Below are positions 29,934 to 37,163 of a stretch of 64,000 nucleotides of DNA, piece by piece. Under the pieces are notes generated by a model. It was not told the DNA's origin. It saw nothing but the letters and a program-made list of their open reading frames with translations, and did not search any database. The stretch covers positions 62,001-126,000 of the forward strand of contig JACZJT010000023.1 in the NCBI GenBank assembly GCA_014860445.1, in the 5' to 3' direction. Positions within the stretch are counted from its first letter, which is position 1; the number at the start of each line of letters is the position of its first letter. This DNA is from Burkholderiales bacterium (GTDB taxonomy: Bacteria; Pseudomonadota; Gammaproteobacteria; Burkholderiales; SG8-39). Position numbers and translations under genes: made by a program.

Positions 29934-29981
29934 ATGAGCAGGCGAGCCCACATGACAACCAACGAAAATCAACAACAATGA
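29934..29981 (+). CDS. 15-codon leader ORF coupled to tolQ
   Basis: An ATG at 29934 preceded by GGGAG (29923-29927, 6-base spacing) opens a 15-codon frame, MSRRAHMTTNENQQQ, whose TGA (29979-29981) overlaps the tolQ ATG (29978-29980). tolQ itself has no Shine-Dalgarno (the preceding bases are AATCAACAACA). The arrangement predicts that tolQ is translated by coupling from this leader. The peptide resembles nothing known. Confidence 0.5.
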   Translation: MSRRAHMTTNENQQQ

Positions 29982-30664
29982 ACGTAACCCACGATCTATC
30001 GATAATCTCCCTGATCACCAACGCCAGCGTGCCTGTGCAGCTGGTGATGGCGCTGCTGCTGGTGGTCTCATTCATGAGCTGGCTGTTTATTTTCCGCAAG
30101 TTGTTTGCGATCCGCCAGGCAAGGACGCAGACCGAGAAATTCGAACGCGACTTCTGGAGCGGCAACGACATGAACGGCCTGTACCAGAGCGCGGTCAATG
30201 ACCGCCATCGGGCCGGTTCGCTGGAGCGCATATTCGAAGCGGGCTTCCGCGAATTCGCCAAACTGCGCGCCCAGCGTGGCACCGACCCCAGCATTCCCGT
30301 CGAGGGAGCGCGACGCGCCATGCGCGCCACCTATCAGCGCGAAATGGACAATCTGGAGCGGCACCTCGCTTTTCTCGCGTCGGTCGGTTCGGTCAGTCCC
30401 TACGTCGGCCTGTTCGGCACGGTATGGGGCATCATGAATTCGTTTCGCGGCCTTGCAAACGTCAGTTCGGCGACGCTGGCCCATGTCGCCCCCGGCATTG
30501 CAGAAGCGCTGATCGCCACGGCCATCGGCCTGTTTGCGGCAATTCCGGCCGTGGTCGCCTATAACCGTTATGCGCACGACATCGACCGGCTTGCGATCCG
30601 CTTCGAAAGCTTCATCGAGGAGTTTTCCAACATTCTGCAGCGCCAGTCCGGCGTGGGCAAATAG
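29978..30664 (+). CDS. tolQ: Tol-Pal system proton channel subunit TolQ
   Basis: 228-residue inner-membrane protein of the MotA/TolQ/ExbB family. Three helices are visible (about 18-38, 130-155 and 170-190), with the conserved LERHLAFLASVGSVSPYVGLFGTVWGIMNSF segment and APGIAEALIATAIGLFAAIPAVVAYN. With TolR it uses the proton-motive force to drive TolA during outer-membrane constriction at division. Confidence 0.96.
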   Translation: MNVTHDLSIISLITNASVPVQLVMALLLVVSFMSWLFIFRKLFAIRQARTQTEKFERDFWSGNDMNGLYQSAVNDRHRAGSLERIFEAGFREFAKLRAQRGTDPSIPVEGARRAMRATYQREMDNLERHLAFLASVGSVSPYVGLFGTVWGIMNSFRGLANVSSATLAHVAPGIAEALIATAIGLFAAIPAVVAYNRYAHDIDRLAIRFESFIEEFSNILQRQSGVGK

Positions 30665-30675
30665 GAAGAACGAAG

Positions 30676-31092
30676 ATGCCGCGTTCGCGCCGTGCCATGA
30701 GCGAAATCAACGTCGTGCCTTATATCGACGTGATGCTGGTGCTCCTGGTGATATTCATGATCACCGCGCCGCTGGTGAATCCGGGGGTGATCGAGCTGCC
30801 CTCGGTGGGCAAATCCTCCCAGCCGCCGGAATTGCCTTTGGAGGTGGTGATCAAGGCGGATGCGTCGCTGGTGTTGCGCGAACGCAGCAAGACCACGGCG
30901 AGCGAGCGCGCGGTGTCGAGCGCCGAACTGGTCGCGGCATTGCGCGAAAAGCAGAAAACGCATCCGGAGCAGGCGGTGGTGATCGCCGCGGACAAGGATG
31001 TGCGCTATGAAGAAGTGCTCAAGGTGATGGACGAACTGCAAAAGCAGAGCGTGCGCAGAGTGGGGCTTCTGGTGAAGCCCGTGGCTCGATGA
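30676..31092 (+). CDS. tolR: Tol-Pal system protein TolR
   Basis: 138-residue ExbD/TolR protein: one N-terminal helix carrying the essential Asp (INVVPYIDVMLVLLVIFMITAPLV), then a periplasmic domain ending VLKVMDELQKQSVRRVGLLVKP. Its stop overlaps the tolA start (ATGA), so the two are translationally coupled. Confidence 0.96.
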   Translation: MPRSRRAMSEINVVPYIDVMLVLLVIFMITAPLVNPGVIELPSVGKSSQPPELPLEVVIKADASLVLRERSKTTASERAVSSAELVAALREKQKTHPEQAVVIAADKDVRYEEVLKVMDELQKQSVRRVGLLVKPVAR

Positions 31093-31910
31093 GCGCGGCG
31101 GCCGGCGCGCTCGTGTACGCGGAGCCGGGCAAAGTCCCTTCGGTTGTTCTCGCGGTACTGGTGCACGTCCTGCTCGCGGCGTTCCTGTTTTTCGGCGTGC
31201 ACTGGCAAAGCCAGCAGCCCGAGGCCGTGATGGTCGAGTTGTGGACCAGCCCGCCCGCGCCCGTGGTCGAAAAGATCCTGCCCAAGCCGCCTCCGCCGGC
31301 CCCGCCTGTCCCGGAGGTGAAGCTGGAGCCCAAGCCCGAACCCAAGCCCGAACCCAAGCCGGAACCCAAGCCCGAACCCAAGGTGGTCGAGAAAGCGATC
31401 GAGGCGCCCAAGCCCGACATCGCGCTGGAAAAGAAGAAGGAAATCAAAAAGGAAATTCCGAAAGAGCCGGAACCAAAACCCAAGCCCAAGGCCAAACCGG
31501 AACCCAAGCTCAAGTTCGACCGGAGCAAAGACATACGCGCGCAGCTCGAGCGAGAGACGGCCGCCTTAAACCAGAATCGGGAGAAGGACAGAATTCTCAA
31601 TCAGATGCGGCAGGAGGAGGCGGTGTTTGCCGCAAGAGCCGACGCGGCCTACATCGGCAAGTTAAAGGGCAAGATCAAGGGAAACATCGTGCTGCCGCCG
31701 AATATCGCCGGCAACCCCGAAGCCATTTTCGACGTGGTGCAATTGCCAACCGGTGAGGTCATGTCGGCCACATTGCGCAAGTCCAGCGGCCACAAGGCCT
31801 ACGACGCAGCGGTGGAACGGGCCATACTCAAGTCCTCGCCATTGCCCAAACCGGACCGGCCCGAACAATTCCAGCGCAAGCTGGAAATAAAGTTCCGGCC
31901 GCTGGACTGA
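31089..31910 (+). CDS. tolA: cell envelope integrity protein TolA
   Basis: 273-residue TolA: an N-terminal helix (about 17-37), a long charged linker rich in Pro, Lys and Glu (about 60-175) and a C-terminal domain (AYIGKLKGKIKGNIVLPPNIAGNPEAIFDVVQLPTGEV, AYDAAVERAILKSSPLPKP) that contacts Pal and TolB. The linker includes a 12-bp tandem repeat encoding PKPE. The linker is shorter than in E. coli TolA, giving a smaller protein overall. Confidence 0.95.
   Translation: MSAAAGALVYAEPGKVPSVVLAVLVHVLLAAFLFFGVHWQSQQPEAVMVELWTSPPAPVVEKILPKPPPPAPPVPEVKLEPKPEPKPEPKPEPKPEPKVVEKAIEAPKPDIALEKKKEIKKEIPKEPEPKPKPKAKPEPKLKFDRSKDIRAQLERETAALNQNREKDRILNQMRQEEAVFAARADAAYIGKLKGKIKGNIVLPPNIAGNPEAIFDVVQLPTGEVMSATLRKSSGHKAYDAAVERAILKSSPLPKPDRPEQFQRKLEIKFRPLD
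31329..31382 (+). repeat. 12-bp tandem repeat in tolA (PKPE units)
   Basis: Four and a half copies of CCCAAGCCCGAA, one with a single G change. Each unit is four codons, so copy-number change by slippage would alter linker length without breaking the frame. Confidence 0.9.
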
Positions 31911-31930
31911 ATCCATGCTCGCACTATGCG

Positions 31931-31936
31931 TATAAT
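31931..31936 (+). promoter_or_regulatory. candidate -10 box before tolB
   Basis: A consensus TATAAT lies between tolA and tolB, with no good -35 at the right distance. If used, transcription would start near 31943, downstream of the ATG at 31940, which favours the later tolB start at 31964. Confidence 0.35.
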
Positions 31937-31963
31937 TGTATGAGTATTTTTTCTGGATCCCGC

Positions 31964-33241
31964 ATGCAAGTCCTGTTCCGTGCCGTTTTGTTCCTGCTCG
32001 CGCTGGCTTGCGCCAACGCGCAGGCGCAGCTGTCCATCGAAATTACCGGTGGCGGCGCCAACCAGATACCGATCGGCGTGCTGCGCTTCGCAGGCGAGCA
32101 GGTATTGCCGCAGAACATCAGCGACATCGTCGAAGCCGACCTGCGGCGCAGCGGGCGCTTTCGCATGCTGTTCGCCGGCAGCGTCGAACCGCTGCCCACC
32201 GAGTTGGCGCAGGTCAATTTTGCCGACTGGAAAAGCCGCACCGCCGACGCCATGGTGATCGGCAGCGTGGTGCGCCTGGCAGACGGCCGCTTCGAGGCGA
32301 GTTTCCGCCTGCTCGACGTGCCCAAGCAAACGCAAATCGGCGGCGTCGCGTTCACTCTCACGGCGCAACAGGTGCGCACCACCGCGCATCGCATCGCCGA
32401 CATGGTCTACGAAAAGCTGACCGGCGACCGCGGTGTCTTCTCCACTCGCATCGCCTATGTCGTCAAGCAGGGCAGTCGCTATGAACTGCAGATCGCCGAT
32501 GCCGACGGGATAGGCTCGCAGACCGCGCTCGCTTCACGCGAACCGATCATTTCCCCGGCATGGTCGCCCGACGGCACGCGTATCGCCTATGTATCGTTCG
32601 AGAACAAGAAGCCGGTGGTGTACGTGCATTCGCTGGTTTCCGGCCGGCGCCAGGTGGCGGCCAATTTCAAGGGATCCAACAGTGCGCCGGCCTGGTCAGC
32701 CGACGGCAAGCAGCTCGCGGTCGTGCTGTCCAAGGACGGCGGCTCGCAGATTTATCTGATCGGCCCCGACGGCAGCAATCCGCGTCGTATCACCAACTCG
32801 GGTTCGATTGACACGGAACCTTTCTTCACGCCAGACGGCAAGTACATCTACTTTACCTCGGACCGCGGCGGCAGCCCGCAGATTTACCGCATGAGCGCGA
32901 GCGGGGGCGAGGTTGCGCGGGTGACCTTCGACGGCGGCTACAATGTCTCGCCGCGCATTTCGAACGACGGCAAGACCCTCGTTTATATTGCGCGCGATTC
33001 AGGACGTTTTCAGCTCAGATCGCTGGACCTCGCGACCGGCCAGGGGCAGGCGCTTACCGACGGGCAGCGCGATGAATCTCCCAGTTTCGCGCCCAACGGC
33101 AAAATGATTTTGTACGCCACCCAGACCAACAACCGCGGTTCGCTGGCGGCCGTCTCCAGCGACGGCAGGGTAAAGCAGCGCCTGTCGGTGCAGGCAGCAG
33201 ATGTACGCGAGCCCGCCTGGGGTCCGTTTTTCAATAATTAG
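31964..33241 (+). CDS. tolB: Tol-Pal system beta-propeller protein TolB
   Basis: 425-residue periplasmic protein (signal peptide MQVLFRAVLFLLALACANAQAQ). An N-terminal alpha/beta domain is followed by a six-bladed beta-propeller with the repeated WSPDGTRIAY, WSADGKQLAV, FTPDGKYIYFTSDR and FAPNGKMILY strands. It docks Pal and TolA. The in-frame ATG at 31940 would add eight residues; neither start has a strong Shine-Dalgarno. Confidence 0.95.
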   Translation: MQVLFRAVLFLLALACANAQAQLSIEITGGGANQIPIGVLRFAGEQVLPQNISDIVEADLRRSGRFRMLFAGSVEPLPTELAQVNFADWKSRTADAMVIGSVVRLADGRFEASFRLLDVPKQTQIGGVAFTLTAQQVRTTAHRIADMVYEKLTGDRGVFSTRIAYVVKQGSRYELQIADADGIGSQTALASREPIISPAWSPDGTRIAYVSFENKKPVVYVHSLVSGRRQVAANFKGSNSAPAWSADGKQLAVVLSKDGGSQIYLIGPDGSNPRRITNSGSIDTEPFFTPDGKYIYFTSDRGGSPQIYRMSASGGEVARVTFDGGYNVSPRISNDGKTLVYIARDSGRFQLRSLDLATGQGQALTDGQRDESPSFAPNGKMILYATQTNNRGSLAAVSSDGRVKQRLSVQAADVREPAWGPFFNN

Positions 33242-33264
33242 CTGGTCACGAGAAGGAGATGGGT

Positions 33265-33801
33265 ATGAGGAAATTATTTGCATTTGTGGCAGTGGCGCTG
33301 CTGGCAGCTTGCGCCGGCACACCCGAGATGGAGTCCAAAGCCGGTGTCGAGGACCGCGCCGCGACCAGCGCCGCAGGGGACAGGCAAGCGGGCTCCGCGG
33401 TTACGCCGGTCGCGCCCAATGCCGGGCAACAGGCAAATCCGCTCAAGGACCCGGGCAGCATTCTGTCCAAGCGCAGCATTTTCTACGACTATGACAAATA
33501 CGACGTCAAGGACGAGTACAAGCCGCTGTTGCAGGCGCACGCCCGCTATCTCGCCCAGAATCCCGGCGCCAAGATGCTGGTTCAGGGCAATGCCGACGAG
33601 CGCGGCAGCCGCGAATACAATATCGCGCTGGGTCAGAAGCGCGCAGACGGCGTGAAAAAAATCCTGCAGCTGATGGGCGTAAAGGAAAGCCAGGTTGAAT
33701 CGGTTAGCCTGGGCGAGGAAAAGCCGCGCTGCGCCGAGGCCACCGAGGAATGCTATAGCAAGAACCGGCGCAGCGACATGCTCTACGGCGGCGAGTACTG
33801 A
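33265..33801 (+). CDS. pal: peptidoglycan-associated lipoprotein Pal
   Basis: 178-residue outer-membrane lipoprotein: lipobox LLAAC (Cys16), a variable linker, then an OmpA-like domain (SIFYDYDKYDVKDEY, VQGNADERGSREYNIALGQKRADGVKKIL, LGEEKPRC) that binds peptidoglycan. The ATG at 33265 is chosen because AAGGAG at 33253-33258 is 6 bases away; it abuts the alternative ATG at 33259. Confidence 0.97.
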   Translation: MRKLFAFVAVALLAACAGTPEMESKAGVEDRAATSAAGDRQAGSAVTPVAPNAGQQANPLKDPGSILSKRSIFYDYDKYDVKDEYKPLLQAHARYLAQNPGAKMLVQGNADERGSREYNIALGQKRADGVKKILQLMGVKESQVESVSLGEEKPRCAEATEECYSKNRRSDMLYGGEY

Positions 33802-33804
33802 TAG

Positions 33805-34557
33805 ATGAAGCTGCGTGCCACCCTGTTGCTGGTGCTTTGCGTTGCGGCCGGCGCAGCGCGCGCCGGCATGTTCGACGACGAGGAGGCGAGAAAGGCGATC
33901 GCCGCCGTGAGCGCCCAGGTCGATGCCAACCGGAAAGCGGCCGAGGAGCGCCTCGCCAAGATTGAAGCTCAGGCCCAGGATCGCTCGATCGATCTTGTAC
34001 GACAGATCGACGAGCTGAAGCAGGATCTGGCGCGCTTGCGCGGCCAGCTCGAAGTGCAGGCGCACCAGCTCGAAACCCTGGACCAGCGGCAAAAAGATCT
34101 CTATGTCGACCTGGACGCGCGCCTGCGCAAGCTCGAAGCAAGCGCCCAGGCGCAGGAGAAGCAGGCAGGCGATGCGACCGATCCCGCCGAAGGCAAGGCC
34201 TACGAGGCTGCGCTGAACCAGTTCAAACTCGGCAACTATCAGGCCTCCATTGCCGCGTTCCAGAGTTATCTCACCACCTATCCGCAGAGCCAGCAGGTAT
34301 CGAGCGCGCAGTACTGGATCGGCAACGCTTATTACGCGTTGCGCGATTTCAAGACGGCGATTTCGGCACAACAGAAGTTGCTCGCCGCCTGGCCGGATAG
34401 CCCGAAGGCGCCGGACGCCTTGCTCAATATCGCGAGCAGCCAGGGCGAGTTGGGCCAGACGCGGATGGCGCGCGATACCCTGCAATCGCTGCTGAAGAAA
34501 TATCCGGGAACGCCCGCGGCAGACCAGGCCAAACAGCGCCTCGCAGGCAAGCGTTAG
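33805..34557 (+). CDS. cpoB: cell division coordinator CpoB (YbgF)
   Basis: 250-residue periplasmic protein with signal peptide (MKLRATLLLVLCVAAGAARA), a coiled-coil trimerisation region (about 40-115, KQDLARLRGQLEVQAHQLETLDQRQ) and C-terminal TPRs (about 130-250, AYEAALNQFKLGNYQASIAAFQSYLTTYP). CpoB links Tol-Pal to septal peptidoglycan synthesis. It closes the Tol-Pal operon. Confidence 0.95.
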   Translation: MKLRATLLLVLCVAAGAARAGMFDDEEARKAIAAVSAQVDANRKAAEERLAKIEAQAQDRSIDLVRQIDELKQDLARLRGQLEVQAHQLETLDQRQKDLYVDLDARLRKLEASAQAQEKQAGDATDPAEGKAYEAALNQFKLGNYQASIAAFQSYLTTYPQSQQVSSAQYWIGNAYYALRDFKTAISAQQKLLAAWPDSPKAPDALLNIASSQGELGQTRMARDTLQSLLKKYPGTPAADQAKQRLAGKR

Positions 34558-34567
34558 CGTGACTGCG

Positions 34568-34593
34568 GCGGGAGCGGGGAAGCCCGCTCCCGC
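34568..34593 (+). terminator. 11-bp perfect hairpin after cpoB
   Basis: GCGGGAGCGGG (34568-34578), loop GAAG, then CCCGCTCCCGC (34583-34593). It begins 11 bp after the cpoB stop. No T-run follows (GATTTC), so it could end, slow or protect the tol-pal transcript before queC. Confidence 0.55.
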
Positions 34594-34628
34594 GATTTCA
34601 GAAACTGACTCCTGGCAGCGACCATCCC

Positions 34629-35315
34629 ATGCGTAAAGCCGTCGTACTTCTTTCCGGGGGGCTCGATTCCGCCACGGTGCTCGCGCTGGCGGTGCGCCAG
34701 GGCTATGCCTGCCATGCGCTGTCGATCGACTACGGCCAGCGTCACCGCATCGAGCTCGAGGCCGCGGCGCGGGTCGCGCGCGCACTCGGCGCGGTAGAGC
34801 AAAAGACCCTCAGGATCGACCTCGGCACGTTCGGCGGATCCGCGCTGACCGACGACGCTATCGCGGTGCCGACCGGCGGCGTACAAAAAGACGGCATTCC
34901 CGTCACCTATGTGCCGGCACGCAACACCATCATGCTGTCGTTCGCGCTCGCCTGGGCCGAGGTCCTGAACGCGCAGGATATTTTTTTCGGCGCCAACGCC
35001 GTCGATTACTCCGGCTACCCGGATTGCCGACCCGAGTACATGCGCGCGTTCGAGCGCATGGGCAATCTCGCAACCAAGGCCGCGGTGGAAGGCAGCAGGC
35101 TGGTACTGCACACGCCGATCATCGCCATGAGCAAGGCCCAGATCATCGAGCAGGGCGTGGACCTGGGCGTGGACTACAGCCTGACCGTGTCCTGCTACCA
35201 GGCCGATGCCGACGGCCGCGCCTGCGGCGTCTGCGATTCCTGCCGCCTGCGCCGCATGGGTTTCGAGGCCGCCGGTGTGAACGACCCGACGCGCTATTTC
35301 ACCGCCGACGCGTAA
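34629..35315 (+). CDS. queC: 7-cyano-7-deazaguanine (preQ0) synthase
   Basis: 228-residue ATP-dependent enzyme of queuosine/7-deazaguanine synthesis converting CDG to preQ0. The PP-loop SGGLDS (9-14), [17 protein letters not shown] and the zinc-binding cysteines C189, C199, C202 and C205 (SCYQ..CGVCDSC) are complete. Association with tol-pal is common in betaproteobacteria. Confidence 0.97.
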   Translation: MRKAVVLLSGGLDSATVLALAVRQGYACHALSIDYGQRHRIELEAAARVARALGAVEQKTLRIDLGTFGGSALTDDAIAVPTGGVQKDGIPVTYVPARNTIMLSFALAWAEVLNAQDIFFGANAVDYSGYPDCRPEYMRAFERMGNLATKAAVEGSRLVLHTPIIAMSKAQIIEQGVDLGVDYSLTVSCYQADADGRACGVCDSCRLRRMGFEAAGVNDPTRYFTADA

Positions 35316-35400
35316 ATTGCGGCATCGCTGCGCATCTGCGGCGAATGCGCGTTAGCAAGAGCGGATAGGCGCAGGTTATTCGCAGCCTAAAATATTTTGC

Positions 35401-35428
35401 TTGCGCCCCACCGTACCCAGACTAGAAT
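35401..35428 (+). promoter_or_regulatory. candidate promoter for the YeeE/YedE gene
   Basis: TTGCGC (35401-35406), 16-bp spacer, TAGAAT (35423-35428), about 30 bp before the ATG. The -10 matches consensus at five of six positions; the -35 is weak. Confidence 0.4.
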
Positions 35429-35457
35429 CGCCCGATTAAAAAAGGGTGGGGAGGCCC

Positions 35458-36576
35458 ATGAACGAAGTCAATCCGGCGGCACTTGCGACCACCGTGGCCT
35501 GGAGCGGATTCGCGCTCGCTTTCATATTCGGGGCAGTCGCGAACAAAACCAATTTCTGCACCATGGGCGCGGTGTCGGACATGGTCAACATGGGCGACTG
35601 GGGACGCATGCGCATGTGGCTGCTGGCTATTGCCGTCGCGGTTCTCGGCGCAAGCGCGCTGCAGCTCGCAGGCCTGGTCCAGTTGTCCAAGTCGATTTAC
35701 ATGGGCTCGAATTTCCCCTGGCTGTCCTACCTGGTCGGCGGCCTGACTTTCGGCATCGGCATGACCCTGGGTTCCGGATGCGGCAGCAAGACCCTGATCC
35801 GCATCGGAGGCGGCAGTCTCAAGTCGCTGGTGGTATTCGTGTTCCTGGGCATATCCGCCTATGTCACCCTGAGAGGCCTGTTCGGAGCTTTCCGCGTGAC
35901 CGTACTCGACCCGGTATCTCTCCAGCTGTCGAGCGGCCAGGACCTGCCTTCGCTGCTGGCAGCCGCCTTCGGCGCGGACAAGAGGACCATGCTCATGCTC
36001 GCGAGCGCTGCGGTAGCCGGCGTATTGCTGCTGTTCGTGTTCAAGGATCGCGACTTTCGCGGCAACCGTGACGGCATCCTCGGCGGTGTCACCGTAGGGC
36101 TGGTGGTCGTCGGCGGCTGGTTTGTGAGCGGCAAGCTGGGATATCTGGTGGAAGACCCCAATACGCTGCAGGAGGCCTTCGTCGCCACCAACAGCGGGCG
36201 CCTGGAATCGCTCTCCTTCGTCGCGCCGCAGGCCTATACGCTGGAATTGCTCATGTTCTGGACGGACACCAGCAAGATCGTCACCTTCGGTATCGCCTCG
36301 GCCATCGGCGTTGTCACCGGCTCCGCCGCGTATGCGCTGGCGAGCGGGAATTTTCGCTGGGAAAGCTTTCGTGACGCCAAGGATACCGGCAATCACATGA
36401 TAGGCGGCGTGCTGATGGGCTTTGGCGGCGTGACTGCCATGGGCTGCACCGTGGGGCAGGGCATCACCGGATTTTCCACGCTGGCGATCGGCTCCATGTT
36501 TACTCTCGCTGCAATCATCGCGGGCTCCGCTCTGACGATGAAATGGCAATACGCACGCATGATGCGGGAAGCATGA
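35458..36576 (+). CDS. YeeE/YedE family sulfur-compound transporter
   Basis: 372-residue membrane protein with about nine to ten helices in two related halves. Conserved cysteines sit in the family contexts: TNFCTMGAV near the N-terminus, GSGCGSKTLIR in the first half and AMGCTVGQGITG in the second. Characterised relatives (TsuA/YeeE) move thiosulfate via such cysteines; the true substrate here is inferred. GGAGG just before the ATG at 35458 decides the start. It is monocistronic, with tRNA-Lys downstream. Confidence 0.88.
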   Translation: MNEVNPAALATTVAWSGFALAFIFGAVANKTNFCTMGAVSDMVNMGDWGRMRMWLLAIAVAVLGASALQLAGLVQLSKSIYMGSNFPWLSYLVGGLTFGIGMTLGSGCGSKTLIRIGGGSLKSLVVFVFLGISAYVTLRGLFGAFRVTVLDPVSLQLSSGQDLPSLLAAAFGADKRTMLMLASAAVAGVLLLFVFKDRDFRGNRDGILGGVTVGLVVVGGWFVSGKLGYLVEDPNTLQEAFVATNSGRLESLSFVAPQAYTLELLMFWTDTSKIVTFGIASAIGVVTGSAAYALASGNFRWESFRDAKDTGNHMIGGVLMGFGGVTAMGCTVGQGITGFSTLAIGSMFTLAAIIAGSALTMKWQYARMMREA

Positions 36577-36648
36577 GGATTTTTCGCCGGAACTAGCTGG
36601 ATATCGACGAAATCAGAGTGAATTCAGGCGAAGAAAGCCCGGATTTCG

Positions 36649-36678
36649 TTGACACGAGTACCCCCGGCAAATTAAAAT
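36649..36678 (+). promoter_or_regulatory. sigma-70 promoter of tRNA-Lys
   Basis: Consensus TTGACA (36649-36654), 18-bp spacer, TAAAAT (36673-36678). Predicted start is about 7 bp before the mature tRNA end at 36692. Confidence 0.8.
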
Positions 36679-36691
36679 CTCGCCTCTTTTC

Positions 36692-36767
36692 GGGTCGTTA
36701 GCTCAGTTGGTAGAGCAGCGGACTTTTAATCCGTTGGTCGGCAGTTCGAGCCTGCCACGGCCTACCA
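36692..36767 (+). tRNA. tRNA-Lys (anticodon TTT)
   Basis: 76-nt cloverleaf with encoded CCA. D arm GCTC...GAGC, anticodon loop CTTTTAA giving TTT, T arm GGCAG-TTCGAGC-CTGCC. The acceptor stem GGGTCGT / ACGGCCT has two G-U wobbles, including the terminal G1-U72 pair. Own promoter upstream and terminator downstream. Confidence 0.96.
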
Positions 36768-36773
36768 GAATTG

Positions 36774-36807
36774 ATGCGGCTCACAGCGATGTGGGCCGCA
36801 TTTTTTT
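36774..36807 (+). terminator. Rho-independent terminator of tRNA-Lys
   Basis: A 12-bp stem (36774-36785 with 36790-36801, one G-U) closed by a GNRA-type loop GCGA and followed by seven T (36801-36807). Very strong intrinsic terminator. Confidence 0.95.
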
Positions 36808-36892
36808 GGTCGACGCCGGGACTGCAATCGCGCGGTCTCGCCGCATATTCCCAAGCTGATTTCACCGCAATCTCCCCTGCTTTCCTAGGTGT

Positions 36893-36933
36893 TTGATCTA
36901 GGTCAAAACACCTGATTCCCAAGGGAAGATACT
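36893..36933 (+). promoter_or_regulatory. FNR/CRP-family operator with class II promoter
   Basis: TTGAT-CTAG-GTCAA (36893-36906) matches the FNR consensus TTGAT-N4-ATCAA with one mismatch, and sits inside a larger imperfect inverted repeat AGGTGT...ACACCT (36887-36913). GATACT at 36928-36933 is a plausible -10 box; transcription from about 36940 would put the operator centre near -40.5, the position of an FNR-activated class II promoter. Which family member binds (FNR, ANR, DNR) cannot be told. Confidence 0.7.
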
Positions 36934-37163
36934 TGCCTCCTCTTATTGGTGGAATACGTGTTGAACGGCATTGGTTTGGATGGATCGTCCCGGAAATCGA
37001 CGTGCCGGCCTGTGCACGGCGCAGACGCGGACAGATGCTCCGGACTCAAACTGATCGATCCGAAATCGGGTTCTGAAAAGCCGTCAACGGCGCAGAAGAG
37101 CAGCCGGCGAATATCACCGAATTCCCCAACACCCTATAGATGAGCCGGCCGAGGCGGACCAAT

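Larger units (their letters stand above)
36768..37163 (+). other. intergenic region upstream of the ferredoxin-oxidoreductase operon
   Basis: About 396 bp without a supported gene. It holds the tRNA-Lys terminator (36774-36807), the FNR-type site and candidate promoter (36893-36933), and then about 220 bp of untranslated leader before the ATG at 37164. A 65-codon open frame from a TTG at 36946 has no Shine-Dalgarno and no recognisable sequence. Confidence 0.7.

Noticed and set aside
36946-37143. 65-codon frame in the leader of the oxidoreductase operon
   Set aside because: TTG start without Shine-Dalgarno, low-complexity Ser/Lys/Pro-rich product, no relative recognised. Kept only as a possibility in the leader note.
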